Assembly (NCBI RefSeq): GCF_009707545.1
Contig: NZ_WLYK01000001.1
Coordinates: 744,001 to 808,000, forward strand
From: Nakamurella alba
Lineage (GTDB): Bacteria; Actinomycetota; Actinomycetes; Mycobacteriales; Nakamurellaceae
DNA: 64,000 nucleotides
Direction of reading: 5' to 3'
Shown here one piece after another: positions 36,308-47,000 of the stretch (position 1 is its first letter; every line of letters begins with the position of its first letter). Both the position numbers and the translations under genes were made by a program. A model generated the notes under the pieces. The model ran no database searches and was not told the DNA's origin. It saw only the letters and a program-made list of their open reading frames with translations.

Positions 36308-38004
36308 CCGCCCTCCCCGGAGCCCGTCCCGTCCGCGCCGCCCGCGGCACCACGCTGACCGCGAAGTCGTGGGCCACCGAGGCGCCGCTGCGGATGCTGC
36401 AGAACAACCTCGACCCGGACGTGGCCGAGGACCCGGACAACCTGGTGGTCTACGGCGGCACCGGCCGGGCCGCCCGGGACTGGGCGTCCTTCGACGCGAT
36501 CTCGCGGGAGCTCACCGATCTCGAGCAGGACGAGACCCTGCTGGTGCAGTCCGGCCGGCCGGTCGGTGTGCTGCGCACCCACGAGTGGGCGCCCCGCGTG
36601 CTGATCGCCAACTCGAACCTGGTCGGTGACTGGGCCACCTGGCCGGAGTTCCGCCGGCTGGAGGCGATGGGGCTGACCATGTACGGCCAGATGACCGCCG
36701 GATCGTGGATCTACATCGGCAGTCAGGGCATCGTGCAGGGCACCTACGAGACCTTCGGTGCGGTGGCCACCAAGCTCGCGGCCTCTGGTCGGCATCAACA
36801 CAGTGGCGGGTCGCTGGCCGGGACCCTTACCGTGACCGCGGGTCTCGGCGGCATGGGCGGCGCCCAGCCGCTGGCCGTCACCCTCAACGGCGGCGCCGTG
36901 CTGTGCATCGAGGTGGATCCGCACCGCGCCCGCCGCCGGGTGGAGACCCGCTACCTGGACGTCGTCGCCGACTCGCTGGATGCCGGGCTGGAGCTGGTGC
37001 TCGCGGCCAAGAAGGACCGGAAGGCGCTGTCCGTCGGCGTCATCGGCAACGCCGCCGAGATCCTGCCGGAGCTGCTGCGCCGCGGCGTCGAGGTCGACAT
37101 CGTCACCGACCAGACCAGCGCGCACGACCCGCTGTGGTACCTGCCGACCGGGGTGTCGCTGGAGGACTGGCACGACTACGCCCGGGCCAAGCCCGACGAG
37201 TTCACCGACCGGTCCCGGGTCTCGATGGCCGCGCACGTGGAGGCGATGGTCGGCTTCGCGGACGCCGGTGCCGAGGTCTTCGACTACGGCAACTCCATCC
37301 GCGGCGAGGCGCAGCTGGCCGGCTACGAGCGGGCCTTCGACTTCCCGGGGTTCGTCCCGGCCTACATCCGGCCGCTGTTCTGCGAGGGCAAGGGGCCGTT
37401 CCGCTGGGCGGCGCTGTCCGGCGACCCGGCCGACATCCACGCCACCGACCGGGCGATCATCGAGATGTTCCCGGAGAACGAGGGTCTGCAGCGCTGGATG
37501 CGGCTGGCCCCGGAAAAGATCGCCTTCCAGGGCCTGCCGGCCCGGATCTGCTGGCTGGGCGCGGGGGAGCGGCACCTGGCCGGCCTGCGGTTCAACGAGA
37601 TGGTGGCCTCCGGCGAACTGTCCGCGCCGGTGGTCATCGGCCGGGACCATTTGGACTCCGGGTCGGTCGCCTCGCCGTACCGGGAGACCGAGTCGATGGC
37701 CGACGGATCGGACGCGATCGCCGACTGGCCGCTGCTCAACGCCCTGGTCAACACCGCCTCCGGCGCCACCTGGGTGTCCATCCACCACGGCGGCGGGGTC
37801 GGCATCGGCCGGTCCATCCACGCCGGCCAGGTCACCGTGGCCGACGGCACCGAGCTGGCCGCGCAGAAGGTCGAGCGGGTGCTGACCAACGACCCGGCGA
37901 TGGGTGTGCTGCGGCACGTCGACGCCGGCTACCCGGAGGCGTCCGCCGCGGCGGAGAAGGTCGGCATCCAGGTACCCATGGCCCAGTCGGCACAGGACTC
38001 CTGA
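36304..38004 (+). CDS. hutU: Urocanate hydratase (urocanase)
   Basis: The protein is 566 residues, GTG 36304 overlapping the hutH stop. It hydrates urocanate to 4-imidazolone-5-propionate with tightly bound NAD+. Conserved urocanase features seen are [24 protein letters not shown] at the start, [18 protein letters not shown], the cofactor-site cysteine region [16 protein letters not shown] and the C-terminal [19 protein letters not shown]. The next gene begins inside its stop codon. Confidence 0.96.
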   Translation: MTALPGARPVRAARGTTLTAKSWATEAPLRMLQNNLDPDVAEDPDNLVVYGGTGRAARDWASFDAISRELTDLEQDETLLVQSGRPVGVLRTHEWAPRVLIANSNLVGDWATWPEFRRLEAMGLTMYGQMTAGSWIYIGSQGIVQGTYETFGAVATKLAASGRHQHSGGSLAGTLTVTAGLGGMGGAQPLAVTLNGGAVLCIEVDPHRARRRVETRYLDVVADSLDAGLELVLAAKKDRKALSVGVIGNAAEILPELLRRGVEVDIVTDQTSAHDPLWYLPTGVSLEDWHDYARAKPDEFTDRSRVSMAAHVEAMVGFADAGAEVFDYGNSIRGEAQLAGYERAFDFPGFVPAYIRPLFCEGKGPFRWAALSGDPADIHATDRAIIEMFPENEGLQRWMRLAPEKIAFQGLPARICWLGAGERHLAGLRFNEMVASGELSAPVVIGRDHLDSGSVASPYRETESMADGSDAIADWPLLNALVNTASGATWVSIHHGGGVGIGRSIHAGQVTVADGTELAAQKVERVLTNDPAMGVLRHVDAGYPEASAAAEKVGIQVPMAQSAQDS

Positions 38005-39239
38005 TGCGCACCCCGCCGGTGGAGCCGTCCCGGTTCGCCTCGCTGTGGTCCGATCTCGCGGTGATCGGCCGGGACCGGTTGCGCGGCGGGTACTCCCGGC
38101 ACGGCTTCGACGACGCGGACCTGCACCTGCGCGAGTGGTTCACCGCCCAGGCGCAGCGCCGCGGGCTGGACGTGGAGACCGACCGCAACGGCAACGTCTG
38201 GGCCTGGTGGGGCACGCCGGGGGCGGGTGCCGTGGTCACCGGGTCGCACCTGGACTCGGTGCCCGGCGGCGGTGCCTTCGACGGCCCGCTCGGCGTGGTG
38301 TCCGCGCTGCTGGCGGTGGACGAGCTGCGGGTGCGCGGGGTGCGACCCACCCGGCCGCTGGCGGTGGCCTGCTTCACCGAGGAAGAGGGCGGCCGGTTCG
38401 GCCTGGCCTGCCTGGGATCCCGGCTGATGACCGGTGCGGTGGACGCCGACCAGGTGCGCCGGCTGCACGACGGTGCCGGGCAGACCCTCGCCGAGGCGGC
38501 CCGCCGGGCCGGCGTCGACCCGGCGCACATGGGGCCGGACCCGGAACGGGTCGCGATGATCGGCAGCTTCATCGAGCTGCACGTCGAGCAGGGCCGGTTG
38601 CTGAAGTCGGCGAGCCCGGCCGGGGCCCCCGCGGCGATCGGGGTCGGGTCGGAGATCGTCGCCCACGGCCGGTGGCGGCTGAGCCTGACCGGTGAGGGCA
38701 ACCACGCCGGCACCACCGTCGCCGACGACCGGCACGACCCGATGATCCCGGCCGCCGCGACCGTGCTCGCCGCCCGCCGGGCGATCACCGCGCGACCCGG
38801 CGCGGTGGCCACCGTCGGCCGGATCCAGCCGGTGCCGGGCGGCACCAACGTCATCGCCTCCCGGGTCGACGTCTGGCTGGACGCGCGGTATCTCGACGGT
38901 GCGGCGACCGGTGAGCTGGTCGACGAGATCGTCGCCGCGGTACGCGAGGAGGCCGCGCTGGAGGGCTGCGCGCTGACCGTGCACCGGGAGTCGATGTCGG
39001 ACCGGGTGGACTTCGACCCCGGCCTGGCGATGCAGCTCGCCGAGCAGCTCGGCGCGCCGATCGTGCCCACCGGTGCCGGCCACGACGCGGGTGTGCTGGC
39101 CGCGCACGTGCCGAGCGCGATGCTCTTCGTCCGCAACCCGACCGGAATCTCGCACGCCCCCGGCGAGCACGCCGAGACCGCCGACTGCATCACCGGTGTC
39201 GAGGCGCTGGCGGACGCCCTGGAGGTCCAGCTCCGGTGA
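38004..39239 (+). CDS. M20-family amidohydrolase in hut operon (annotated type: allantoate amidohydrolase/carbamoylase)
   Basis: The protein is 411 residues. Di-metal ligands are visible in TGSHLDSVPGGGAFDG, the TEEEGGRFG segment, FIELHVEQG and the C-terminal ISHAPGEHA. By sequence class it belongs to the N-carbamoyl-L-amino acid hydrolase/allantoate amidohydrolase group. Its place between hutU and hutF, and the absence of a hutG-type formylglutamate hydrolase in the cluster, suggest that it performs the last step, N-formyl-L-glutamate to glutamate plus formate. The same arrangement occurs, from memory, in Streptomyces hut clusters. Confidence 0.85.
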   Translation: MRTPPVEPSRFASLWSDLAVIGRDRLRGGYSRHGFDDADLHLREWFTAQAQRRGLDVETDRNGNVWAWWGTPGAGAVVTGSHLDSVPGGGAFDGPLGVVSALLAVDELRVRGVRPTRPLAVACFTEEEGGRFGLACLGSRLMTGAVDADQVRRLHDGAGQTLAEAARRAGVDPAHMGPDPERVAMIGSFIELHVEQGRLLKSASPAGAPAAIGVGSEIVAHGRWRLSLTGEGNHAGTTVADDRHDPMIPAAATVLAARRAITARPGAVATVGRIQPVPGGTNVIASRVDVWLDARYLDGAATGELVDEIVAAVREEAALEGCALTVHRESMSDRVDFDPGLAMQLAEQLGAPIVPTGAGHDAGVLAAHVPSAMLFVRNPTGISHAPGEHAETADCITGVEALADALEVQLR

Positions 39240-40537
39240 CGGTGTTCCGTTGCGCCGCCGCAGTGCTCGACGGCGAGGTGGTCCCGGACGTGGACATCTC
39301 GGCCACCGACGGGATCATCACCGCGATCAGCCGCGGGCCGGGTGCGGCACCGGTCGACGAGTGGCTGCCCGGGCTGGTGGTGCCCGCCTTCGCCGACGCG
39401 CACTCGCACGTCTTCCACCGCGGCCTGCGCGGCCGCACCCACGACGAGGGCGGCAGCTTCTGGACCTGGCGGGACCGCATGTACACGCTGGCCGACCGGC
39501 TGGACCCGGACCGGCTGTACGAGCTGGCGCTGGCCGCCTACGTGGAGATGGTCTGCGCCGGGGTGACCGCCGTCGGCGAGTTCCACTACCTGCACCACGG
39601 TCCCGGCGGGGCCCCGTACGCCGACCCGAACCTGATGGGGCTGGCCGTGTCCGAGGCCGGCCGGGCCGCCGGGCTGCAGGTCACCCTGCTCGACGTCGCC
39701 TACCTGGCCGGGGGTTTCGGCCAACCGGTCGGTCCGTCGCAGCGGCGCTTCTCCGACGGCACGGTACAGGCCTGGGCCGAGCGGGTCGGGGCACTGCCGG
39801 ACTCGGTGCGCAGCGGGGTGGCGATCCACTCGGTCCGTGCCGTCCCGCCGACCGATCTGGGTGCGGTCGCCGCGGCGGCCGGGGACCGCGTGGTGCACGT
39901 GCACCTGTCCGAGCAACCGGCCGAGAACGACGCCTGCCTGGCCGCCACCGGCCGCACGCCGACCGGCCTGCTGGCCGATGCCGGGGTGCTCTCGCCCCGG
40001 CTGGCCGCGGTGCACGCCACCCACCTCACCGACGCCGACATCGCGCTGCTGGGCGCGGCCGGCGCCACCGCGGTCATCTGCCCGAGCACCGAGGCGGACC
40101 TGGCGGACGGGCTGCCCCGGGCCGGCGATCTGGCCGCATCCGGGGTGCGGCTGGCGCTGGGCAGCGACCAGCACGTGCAGATCGACCCGATCGCGCAGGC
40201 CCGGGGACTGGAATACGGCGAGCGGCTGGCCACCGGCCGGCGCGGGCACTTCGCACCGTCGGCGCTGCTCACCGCCGCCACCGCCGACTCGCACGCGGCC
40301 ATCGGCTCGGCCGCCGGGCGGATCGGGGTGGGGGCGCCGGCCGACCTGGTCGCGCTGGACCGGTCGTCGGTGCGCACCGCCGGATCGCTGGGTCTGCAGC
40401 TGCTGCTGTCCGCATCCGCGGCCGATGTCCGCGTGGTGGTGACGGCAGGGGTGGTGCAGGCCCGGGACGGGGTACATGTCCGGTGGGGCGACCCGGGGCC
40501 CCTGCTGGCCCGGGCCATCGAGAGGGCGTGGGCATGA
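39236..40537 (+). CDS. hutF: Formimidoylglutamate deiminase
   Basis: The protein is 433 residues, GTG 39236 overlapping the preceding stop. It is an amidohydrolase-fold enzyme with metal ligands in ADAHSHVFHRGLRG, the HVHLSEQPAEN segment, the VHATHLTD segment and the ALGSDQHVQ Asp. It releases ammonia from N-formimidoyl-L-glutamate to give N-formyl-L-glutamate, defining the two-step (HutF) branch of histidine breakdown. The stop overlaps hutI. Confidence 0.92.
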   Translation: MTVFRCAAAVLDGEVVPDVDISATDGIITAISRGPGAAPVDEWLPGLVVPAFADAHSHVFHRGLRGRTHDEGGSFWTWRDRMYTLADRLDPDRLYELALAAYVEMVCAGVTAVGEFHYLHHGPGGAPYADPNLMGLAVSEAGRAAGLQVTLLDVAYLAGGFGQPVGPSQRRFSDGTVQAWAERVGALPDSVRSGVAIHSVRAVPPTDLGAVAAAAGDRVVHVHLSEQPAENDACLAATGRTPTGLLADAGVLSPRLAAVHATHLTDADIALLGAAGATAVICPSTEADLADGLPRAGDLAASGVRLALGSDQHVQIDPIAQARGLEYGERLATGRRGHFAPSALLTAATADSHAAIGSAAGRIGVGAPADLVALDRSSVRTAGSLGLQLLLSASAADVRVVVTAGVVQARDGVHVRWGDPGPLLARAIERAWA

Positions 40538-41724
40538 CGGTGCTGGTGCAGGGCATCTCGCAGCTGGTGACGAACGACCCGGCGCTGGGCGAGGGCCCGC
40601 TCGGGGTGGTCCGGGACGCGGCGCTGGTGCTGGACGGCGAAAGGGTGCTGTGGGCAGGAACCGCAGCGTCCGCGTCCGACGTCGGCGCCGACGAGCGGGT
40701 CGACGTGGGCGGGCGGGCGGTGCTGCCGGGCTGGGTCGACTCGCACACCCACCTGGTCTTCGACGGCGACCGCGCCGCCGAGTTCACCGCCCGGATGGCC
40801 GGTGAGGCGTACGAGGCCGGCGGCATCATGACCACGGTGCACGCCACCCGGGAGGCCTCCGACGAGCAGTTGACCGGGCTGGTCCAGGCCCGGCTGGCCG
40901 AGATGCTGCGCGGCGGCACCACCACCGTGGAGACCAAGACCGGGTACGGCCTGTCCTTCGTGGACGAGGTGCGGTCGGCCCGGATCGCCGACGCCACCTG
41001 CGATGTCACCACGTTCCTCGGGGCGCACCTGGTGCCGGCCGATTTCGCCGGCGACATCGACGGCTACCTCGACCTGGTCTGCGGGCAGATGCTGGACGGC
41101 GTGCTCGCCGCCTTGTCCGGGCCGCCCGGCGGTTATTTCATCGACGTGTTCTGCGAGGACGGGGCCTTCGACGAGGCCCGCTCCCGGCGGGTGCTGGCCG
41201 CCGGGCAGCGGGTCGGCCTGGGTCTGAAGGTGCACGGCAACCAGCTCGGCTACGGGCCCGGGGTGCGGCTGGCGGTCGACGCCGGCGCGACCTCGGTCGA
41301 CCACTGCACCTACCTGACCGACGAGGACATCGACCTGCTGGCCGGGTCGAGCACGGTCGCGACCCTGCTGCCCACCTGCGACCTGTCCACCCGGCAGCCG
41401 GCCGCCCCCGGCCGCCGGCTCGCCGACGCCGGCGCGACGATCGCGCTGGCCTCCAACTGCAACCCGGGCACCTCGTACACCTCGTCGATGAACCTGGTGG
41501 TGGCGCTCGGTGTGCTGCAGTGCGGTCTGACCGCCGACGAGGCGGTGCGGGCGGCGACCGCCGGGGGAGCGGCGGCACTGGGCCTGACCGACGTCGGGGT
41601 GCTCCGGCCCGGTGCCTTCGCCGACCTGCACGTGCTCGACGCGCCGTCCCACGACCACCTGGCCTACCGCGTCGGCATGCCCCTCACCCACGCCGTCTGG
41701 CGCCGCGGGAAGCAGGTCGCCTGA
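40534..41724 (+). CDS. hutI: Imidazolonepropionase
   Basis: The protein is 396 residues, ATG 40534 inside the hutF stop. The amidohydrolase metal motif VDSHTHLVFDGDRAAEF, the family region ETKTGYGLSFVDEVRSARIA, KVHGNQLGYGPGV with a metal His, and ASNCNPGTSYTSSM are all present. It opens the imidazolone ring to give formimidoylglutamate, the HutF substrate. It is the last gene of the operon; only 13 nt separate its stop from that of the convergent VanW gene, with no terminator hairpin. Confidence 0.95.
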   Translation: MTVLVQGISQLVTNDPALGEGPLGVVRDAALVLDGERVLWAGTAASASDVGADERVDVGGRAVLPGWVDSHTHLVFDGDRAAEFTARMAGEAYEAGGIMTTVHATREASDEQLTGLVQARLAEMLRGGTTTVETKTGYGLSFVDEVRSARIADATCDVTTFLGAHLVPADFAGDIDGYLDLVCGQMLDGVLAALSGPPGGYFIDVFCEDGAFDEARSRRVLAAGQRVGLGLKVHGNQLGYGPGVRLAVDAGATSVDHCTYLTDEDIDLLAGSSTVATLLPTCDLSTRQPAAPGRRLADAGATIALASNCNPGTSYTSSMNLVVALGVLQCGLTADEAVRAATAGGAAALGLTDVGVLRPGAFADLHVLDAPSHDHLAYRVGMPLTHAVWRRGKQVA

Positions 41725-41737
41725 GGAGGTACCCGGG

Positions 41738-43726
41738 TCAGCCGGCGGGGGTGGTGGCCGGCGGCGGGGCGCTCGGCGCCGAGGGGGAGCTGGTCACCGG
41801 GGCGGGCTCGCAGATGACCTTCACGCTGCCGTTGTAGGAGGTCGACTGTTCGTTGCGCTCGATCTCCTTGCCCGCGAGATCCCGCACGATGCGGGTGTTG
41901 TCGACGGTGAACCCGCTGCTGCCGCCGGTCGGGCTGCAGCTCTCGCCGTAGGGGATCGTGACCTCGGGAGCGGCGGTGAAGTCGTACCGCTCGCCGGTGA
42001 TCGACTCCACCTCGACCGTCTTCGTGCCCCAGAACCGGACGGTGATGTCCGACTCGGTCCAGATGGTCTGGATCAGCACGGCGGTCTCGAAGTTGTTCTT
42101 GAACGCCAGGTCGATGACGCTGCTGCCGTCCGGGTTCTGGAACACCGTGGCCTCCCGGCCCTCCGGGTAGCGGGAGATGTAGATCGAGTGCGCCTGGTGG
42201 TCGACGTCCTCCATACCGGCGAAGTAGGCGGCGTTGTAGGTGGTGGTGGCGAACTGCGAGATGCCGCCGCCCACCGCCCGGGCCGGCCGGCCGTTCTCCA
42301 GGATCCCCGCCTCCACGTACCCCTCCGCCTCGGAGCGCCGCCCGGTGTAGGTGTTCAGCGAGAAGGTCTCGCCGGGCAGCACGATCGCGCCCTGCACCTC
42401 CTCCGCCACGATCCGCACGTTCTGGCCGGAGTCGTAGGCGAAGCCGCCGGTGGTGAACTCGGAGACGACCTCCCTGATGCCCAGCGCCTCCACCTCGGCG
42501 GTGGTGGTGCCGGGTTCGGTCACGGTGTAGGCCGCGTCGATGCGGCGGTCGCTGCCGCGCAGCGCGTCGGCCAGTGCGGTGGTGGTGGCGGCCCGGTCCA
42601 GCGTCCGGCCGTCCACGCCCGGGGTGATCTTCGGGGCGCCGTCGACCAGCCCGATCGACGCGTCCGCCGGCTGCGTCTCGACGGCCTGCAGCTGCGGCAG
42701 CAGCAGCTCGATCAGCGACGCCTCGTCGATGGTGACCGCCCAGCCGCCGGCCTCGTCGGGCACCACGGTGATCGCGGCGGCGATCCGGGCGATCGGCAGG
42801 CCGACCTCGGTACCGGCCGCGGACAGGATCACCGGACCGGACAGCAGGGTGTCCAGTTCGGCCACCGCTTCCCGGGTCAGCTCGATGGTGGCCCGCACCG
42901 GCTGTTCGTCCACCGGCAGCTCGATCCCGGCCGCGGTGGCCGGGTTGCCGGAGAGCCAGGCGGCGGAGATCAGGTCCGCCGAGCCGGGCACGTCCAGCAG
43001 CCGTCCGGTGACCGGCTCGATCGCGCTGACCTCGTTACCGGTCAGCTCCACGACGCCCTCGACGGCGGTGACGTCGGACTCGGCCGCGAGGCCCTCGAGC
43101 TGGGTGGTCAGCGCCGTCTCGTCGACAGTGGCGATCAGCGGCAGATCCTGCTCGGTGCCGAACAGCGCCCGCACCCGGTCCACCGGGTTCGCCGAGCGGG
43201 TGCCGGCGGCCGCCACCGAGGCGGCGATGTCGAAGTCGAGCCCGGCGGCGACCGGGTCCAGGGTGAGCGTCTCGCCGTGCGCCTGCACCGAGAACGGCTG
43301 CTGCAGACCGGCCGCCTCGGTGGCCAGTCGCTCGCGGGCCTGCTCCGGGGTCAGCCCGCCCACGTCGACGTGGCCGATGGTGGTGCCGGCCTCGATCTCG
43401 CCGGAGGTGCGCAGCAGATCCACCAGGTAGGCGCCGGCCACCAGGAGCACCAGCGCCGCCGCCGCGATCACCGGGATCAGCCAGCCCGGCCGTTTCCGAC
43501 GCACCGGGGACTCCTCCGCCATCGGCTCTGCCTCCGGTGCGGGGTCAACAGGATCAGGCGCGGCCGGAGCAGCCGGCACCACCGGCAGCACGTCGGTCCG
43601 CTCGGCGTCCGGCTCCGGCCGGGAGTGCCGGCCGGGCATCGCGGACCGGCCCAGGTGCACGGTGGCGTCGGGGTCCTGCCCCGGCCCGTACGGGCGCGGG
43701 GGCGTCGGATCTCCGGGGTCGGGCAC
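41738..43726 (-). CDS. VanW-family membrane protein
   Basis: The protein is 662 residues from GTG 43726. A Pro-rich cytoplasmic N-terminus (1-80) precedes one membrane segment at about 82-105. Outside it are repeated peptidoglycan-binding-4-like (YoaR) domains at about 110-440, then the VanW domain with GQNVRIVAEEVQGAIVLPG, SLNTYTGRRSEAEGY and GGGISQFATTTYNAAYFAGM. A Ser/Pro/Thr tail ends the protein. Despite the name, VanW proteins are widespread in non-resistant actinobacteria; a role at the cell wall is likely but undefined. Confidence 0.88.
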   Translation of the reverse strand: MPDPGDPTPPRPYGPGQDPDATVHLGRSAMPGRHSRPEPDAERTDVLPVVPAAPAAPDPVDPAPEAEPMAEESPVRRKRPGWLIPVIAAAALVLLVAGAYLVDLLRTSGEIEAGTTIGHVDVGGLTPEQARERLATEAAGLQQPFSVQAHGETLTLDPVAAGLDFDIAASVAAAGTRSANPVDRVRALFGTEQDLPLIATVDETALTTQLEGLAAESDVTAVEGVVELTGNEVSAIEPVTGRLLDVPGSADLISAAWLSGNPATAAGIELPVDEQPVRATIELTREAVAELDTLLSGPVILSAAGTEVGLPIARIAAAITVVPDEAGGWAVTIDEASLIELLLPQLQAVETQPADASIGLVDGAPKITPGVDGRTLDRAATTTALADALRGSDRRIDAAYTVTEPGTTTAEVEALGIREVVSEFTTGGFAYDSGQNVRIVAEEVQGAIVLPGETFSLNTYTGRRSEAEGYVEAGILENGRPARAVGGGISQFATTTYNAAYFAGMEDVDHQAHSIYISRYPEGREATVFQNPDGSSVIDLAFKNNFETAVLIQTIWTESDITVRFWGTKTVEVESITGERYDFTAAPEVTIPYGESCSPTGGSSGFTVDNTRIVRDLAGKEIERNEQSTSYNGSVKVICEPAPVTSSPSAPSAPPPATTPAG

Positions 43727-43907
43727 AGTCGGTCCTCACTCTGGTCTGCACTGCTCGGCCTTCTCGTGCCGGTCCTCGCCGGACCGGCACCGGTGCTCCA
43801 TCCTGCCGAAGGCACCACCCGCCGTGGCACGGAACGGACGAACCGGGACCGACACCACACCGGACAGTGCTCGGTTCACGGTGCTCGATACACAGAGCCC
43901 CGGCACA

Positions 43908-43945
43908 CGACACCGCCGGTGCGCTGCAGCGCACCGGCGGTGTCG
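43908..43945. terminator. 38-bp perfect palindrome, terminator of kgd
   Basis: Bases 43908-43945 are a perfect palindrome centred on TGCA, with 17 to 19 paired bases, 51 nt beyond the kgd stop on the minus strand. No T-run follows. It lies in the 269-nt gap between the VanW and kgd genes, both on the minus strand; the rest of the gap near 43727-43900 would hold the VanW promoter, not identified. Confidence 0.72.
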
Positions 43946-43955
43946 GACGAACAAC

Positions 43956-44008
43956 TCAGCTGAACGCTGTGACACTCAGCTGAACGCTGTGACACTCAGC
44001 TGAACGCT
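43956..44008. repeat. 20-bp tandem repeat spanning the kgd stop
   Basis: The unit TCAGCTGAACGCTGTGACAC occurs at 43956-43975 and 43976-43995, and its first 13 bases again at 43996-44008, where they form the end of the kgd reading frame. Each copy contains the minus-strand AFS-stop sequence, so the 3' end of kgd has been duplicated twice downstream of its stop. Confidence 0.85.
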
Positions 44009-47000
44009 GCCGCCACAACGGCGGCCTGCTCCACCTCGTGCACCCGCAGCGACCCGGCCGACGGCGCGGCCATGGACCGGCGGGACACCCGCTTGATCCC
44101 GGTGAGCCGCGGCAGCATCTCCGGCAGCGCCAGCGCCAGGAAGGTCCACGACCCCTGGTTGGCCGGCTCCTCCTGCACCCAGCGGAAGTCGGTGACGTTC
44201 GGGTACGCCTCCAGGATGTGCGCCAGCTTGCGGCGCGGCACCGGGTAGATCTGCTCCATCCGGACGATCGCCGTGTCGGTGATCCCGTTCTTCCGGCGGT
44301 ACTCCTCCAGCTCGTAGTAGATCTTCCCGGAGGTGAGCAGCACCCGCTGCACGCCGGCCGGGTCGACCGTCGAGTCGGCGATGACCGACTCGAACTTGCC
44401 GGTGGTGAAGTCCTCGACGGCGGAGACCGCGGCCTTGTTGCGCAGCATCGACTTCGGCGTGAAGACGATCATCGGCCGGTGCACGCCGTCCAGCACGTGC
44501 CGGCGCAGCAGGTGGAAGTAGTTGGCCGGGGTGGACGGCACCGCGACGGTCATCGACCCCTCGGCGCACAGCTGCAGGAAGCGCTCGATCCGGCCCGAGG
44601 TGTGGTCCGGGCCCTGGCCCTCGTGGCCGTGCGGCAGCAGCAGCACGACACCGCTCTGCTGACCCCACTTCGCCTCGCCGGAGGACAGGTACTCGTCGAT
44701 CACCGACTGGGCGCCGTTGACGAAGTCGCCGAACTGCGCCTCCCACAGCACCAGCGCATCCCGGTTCGCCACCGAGTAGCCGTACTCGAAGCCGAGCCCG
44801 GCGTACTCCGTCAGCGCCGAGTCGTAGGCCAGGAACTTGCCCTGGCCCTCCGAGAGGTGCTGCAGCGGAACGTATTCCGCGCCGGTGTTGCGGTCGATGA
44901 GAGCCGCGTGCCGCTGCCCGAAGGTGCCGCGGCGGGAGTCCTGGCCGGTCAGCCGGACCAGCCGGCCCTCCATCGCGATGGAGCCGAAGGCCAGCAGCTC
45001 GCCGAAGGCCCAGTCGATGCCGCCGTTGCGGGACATCTCCACCCGGCGCTCCAGCACCGTCTTCACCCGGGGGTGCGCGGTGAAGCCCTCGGGGAAGGTC
45101 ATCTGCGCGTCGGCGATGTGCTGGAGTTGTTCCAGGCTGATCGAGGTCTCCACCTTCGGCGGGATCGGCTGCTCGGCCTCGATGGTCGGCGACGGCGCCG
45201 CCACCGCCCGCTCCAGTTCCTTGACCTCGTTGAAGACCCGCTCGAGCTGCAGGTGGTAGTCCTTCAGCGCCTCCTCGGCGTCCTCGGGGGAGAGGTCGCC
45301 GCGGCCGATCAGGGCCTCGGTGTAGATCCGGCGGACCGACCGCTTGCCGTCGATGATCTGGTACATCAGCGGGTTGGTCATCGACGGGTCGTCGCCCTCG
45401 TTGTGACCGCGGCGGCGGTAGCAGACCATGTCGATGACGACGTCCTTGCCGAACGTCTGCCGGTACTCGACCGCCAGCCGGGCCACCCAGACCGCGGCCT
45501 CCGGGTCGTCGCCGTTCACGTGGAAGATCGGCGCCTGGATCATCTTCGCGACGTCGGTGCAGTACTCGGAGCTGCGCGAGGCCTCCGGGGCGGTGGTGAA
45601 GCCGACCTGGTTGTTGATGATCACGTGCACGGTGCCGCCGGTGCGGTACCCGCGCAGCAGCGAGAGGTTCAGGGTTTCGGCCACCACGCCCTGACCGGCG
45701 AACGCGGCATCGCCGTGGATCGCCAGCGGCATGACGGTGAACCCGCCCTCGCCACGGTTGAGCAGGTCCTGCTTGGCCCGGGTCAGCCCCTCCAGCACCG
45801 GGTCGACGACCTCCAGGTGCGAGGGGTTGGCGACCAGCGAGACGTCCACCTGGCCGTCGCCGAACGGGCGGATGTACTTGCCCTCCGCGCCCAGGTGGTA
45901 CTTCACGTCGCCGGAACCGTGCGCCTGCTTGGGATCCAGGTTGCCCTCGAACTCACGGAAGATCTGCGAGTACGGCTTGCCGACGATGTTCGCCAGCACG
46001 TTGAGCCGGCCACGGTGCGCCATCCCGATGACGACCTCGTCCATGTCGGACTCGGCGGCCTTGTTGAGCGCGGCGTCCAGCAGCGCGATGACCGTCTCGC
46101 CGCCCTCGAGCGAGAAGCGCTTCTGGCCGATGTACTTGGTCTGCAGGAAGGTCTCGAAGGCCTCGGCCGCGTTGAGCCGGCCCAGGATGTACTTCTGCTC
46201 CTCGGGGGTCGGGTTGGAGTGCCTGGCCTCCACCCGGTCCTGGATCCACTTGCGCTGCACCGGATCCATGATGTGCATGTACTCGGTGCCGATGGTCCGG
46301 CAGTAGGAGTCGCGCAGCACGCCCAGCACGTCGCGCAGCTTCATGTACTGCTGGCCGTTGAAGCCGCCGACCGGGAACTCCCGCTCCAGGTCCCACAGGG
46401 TCAGGCCGTGCGAGATGACGTCCAGGTCGGGGTGCTTGCGCTGGCGGTAGTTCAGCGGGTCGGTGTCGGCCATCAGGTGACCGCGCGACCGGTAGGCGTC
46501 GATCAGCTCGAGGATCCGTGCGGTGCGGTCGATCTGGCCCTGCTTGCCCTGGTTGACGTCCGGCACCCAGCGCACCGGCTCGTAGGGCAGGCGCAGCGAG
46601 GCGAAGACGTTGTCGTAGAAGCCGTCCTCGCCCAGCAGCAGCTGGTGGATGCGGCGCAGGAACTCGCCCGATTCGGCGCCCTGGATGATCCGGTGGTCGT
46701 AGGTCGAGGTGATCGTGATGATCTTGCTGATACCCAGGTCGGCGATCGTCTTCTCGGACGCGCCCTGCCACTCGGCCGGGTACTCCATGGCGCCGACGCC
46801 GATGATGGCGCCCTGCCCGGTCATCAGCCGCGGCACCGAGTGCACGGTGCCGATGCCGCCCGGGTTGGTCAGCGAGATGGTCGTGCCGGCGTAGTCCTCG
46901 GCGGTCAGCTGGCCGGACCGGGACTTGCGGACGACGGCCTCGTAGGCCGACCAGAACTGGGTGAAGCTCATCGACTCGCAGCCCTTGATGGGCACGACGA

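Noticed and set aside
38004-39239. Purine (allantoin) catabolism gene
   Set aside because: It is locked inside the hut operon by overlapping codons and no allantoinase or ureide gene is nearby.
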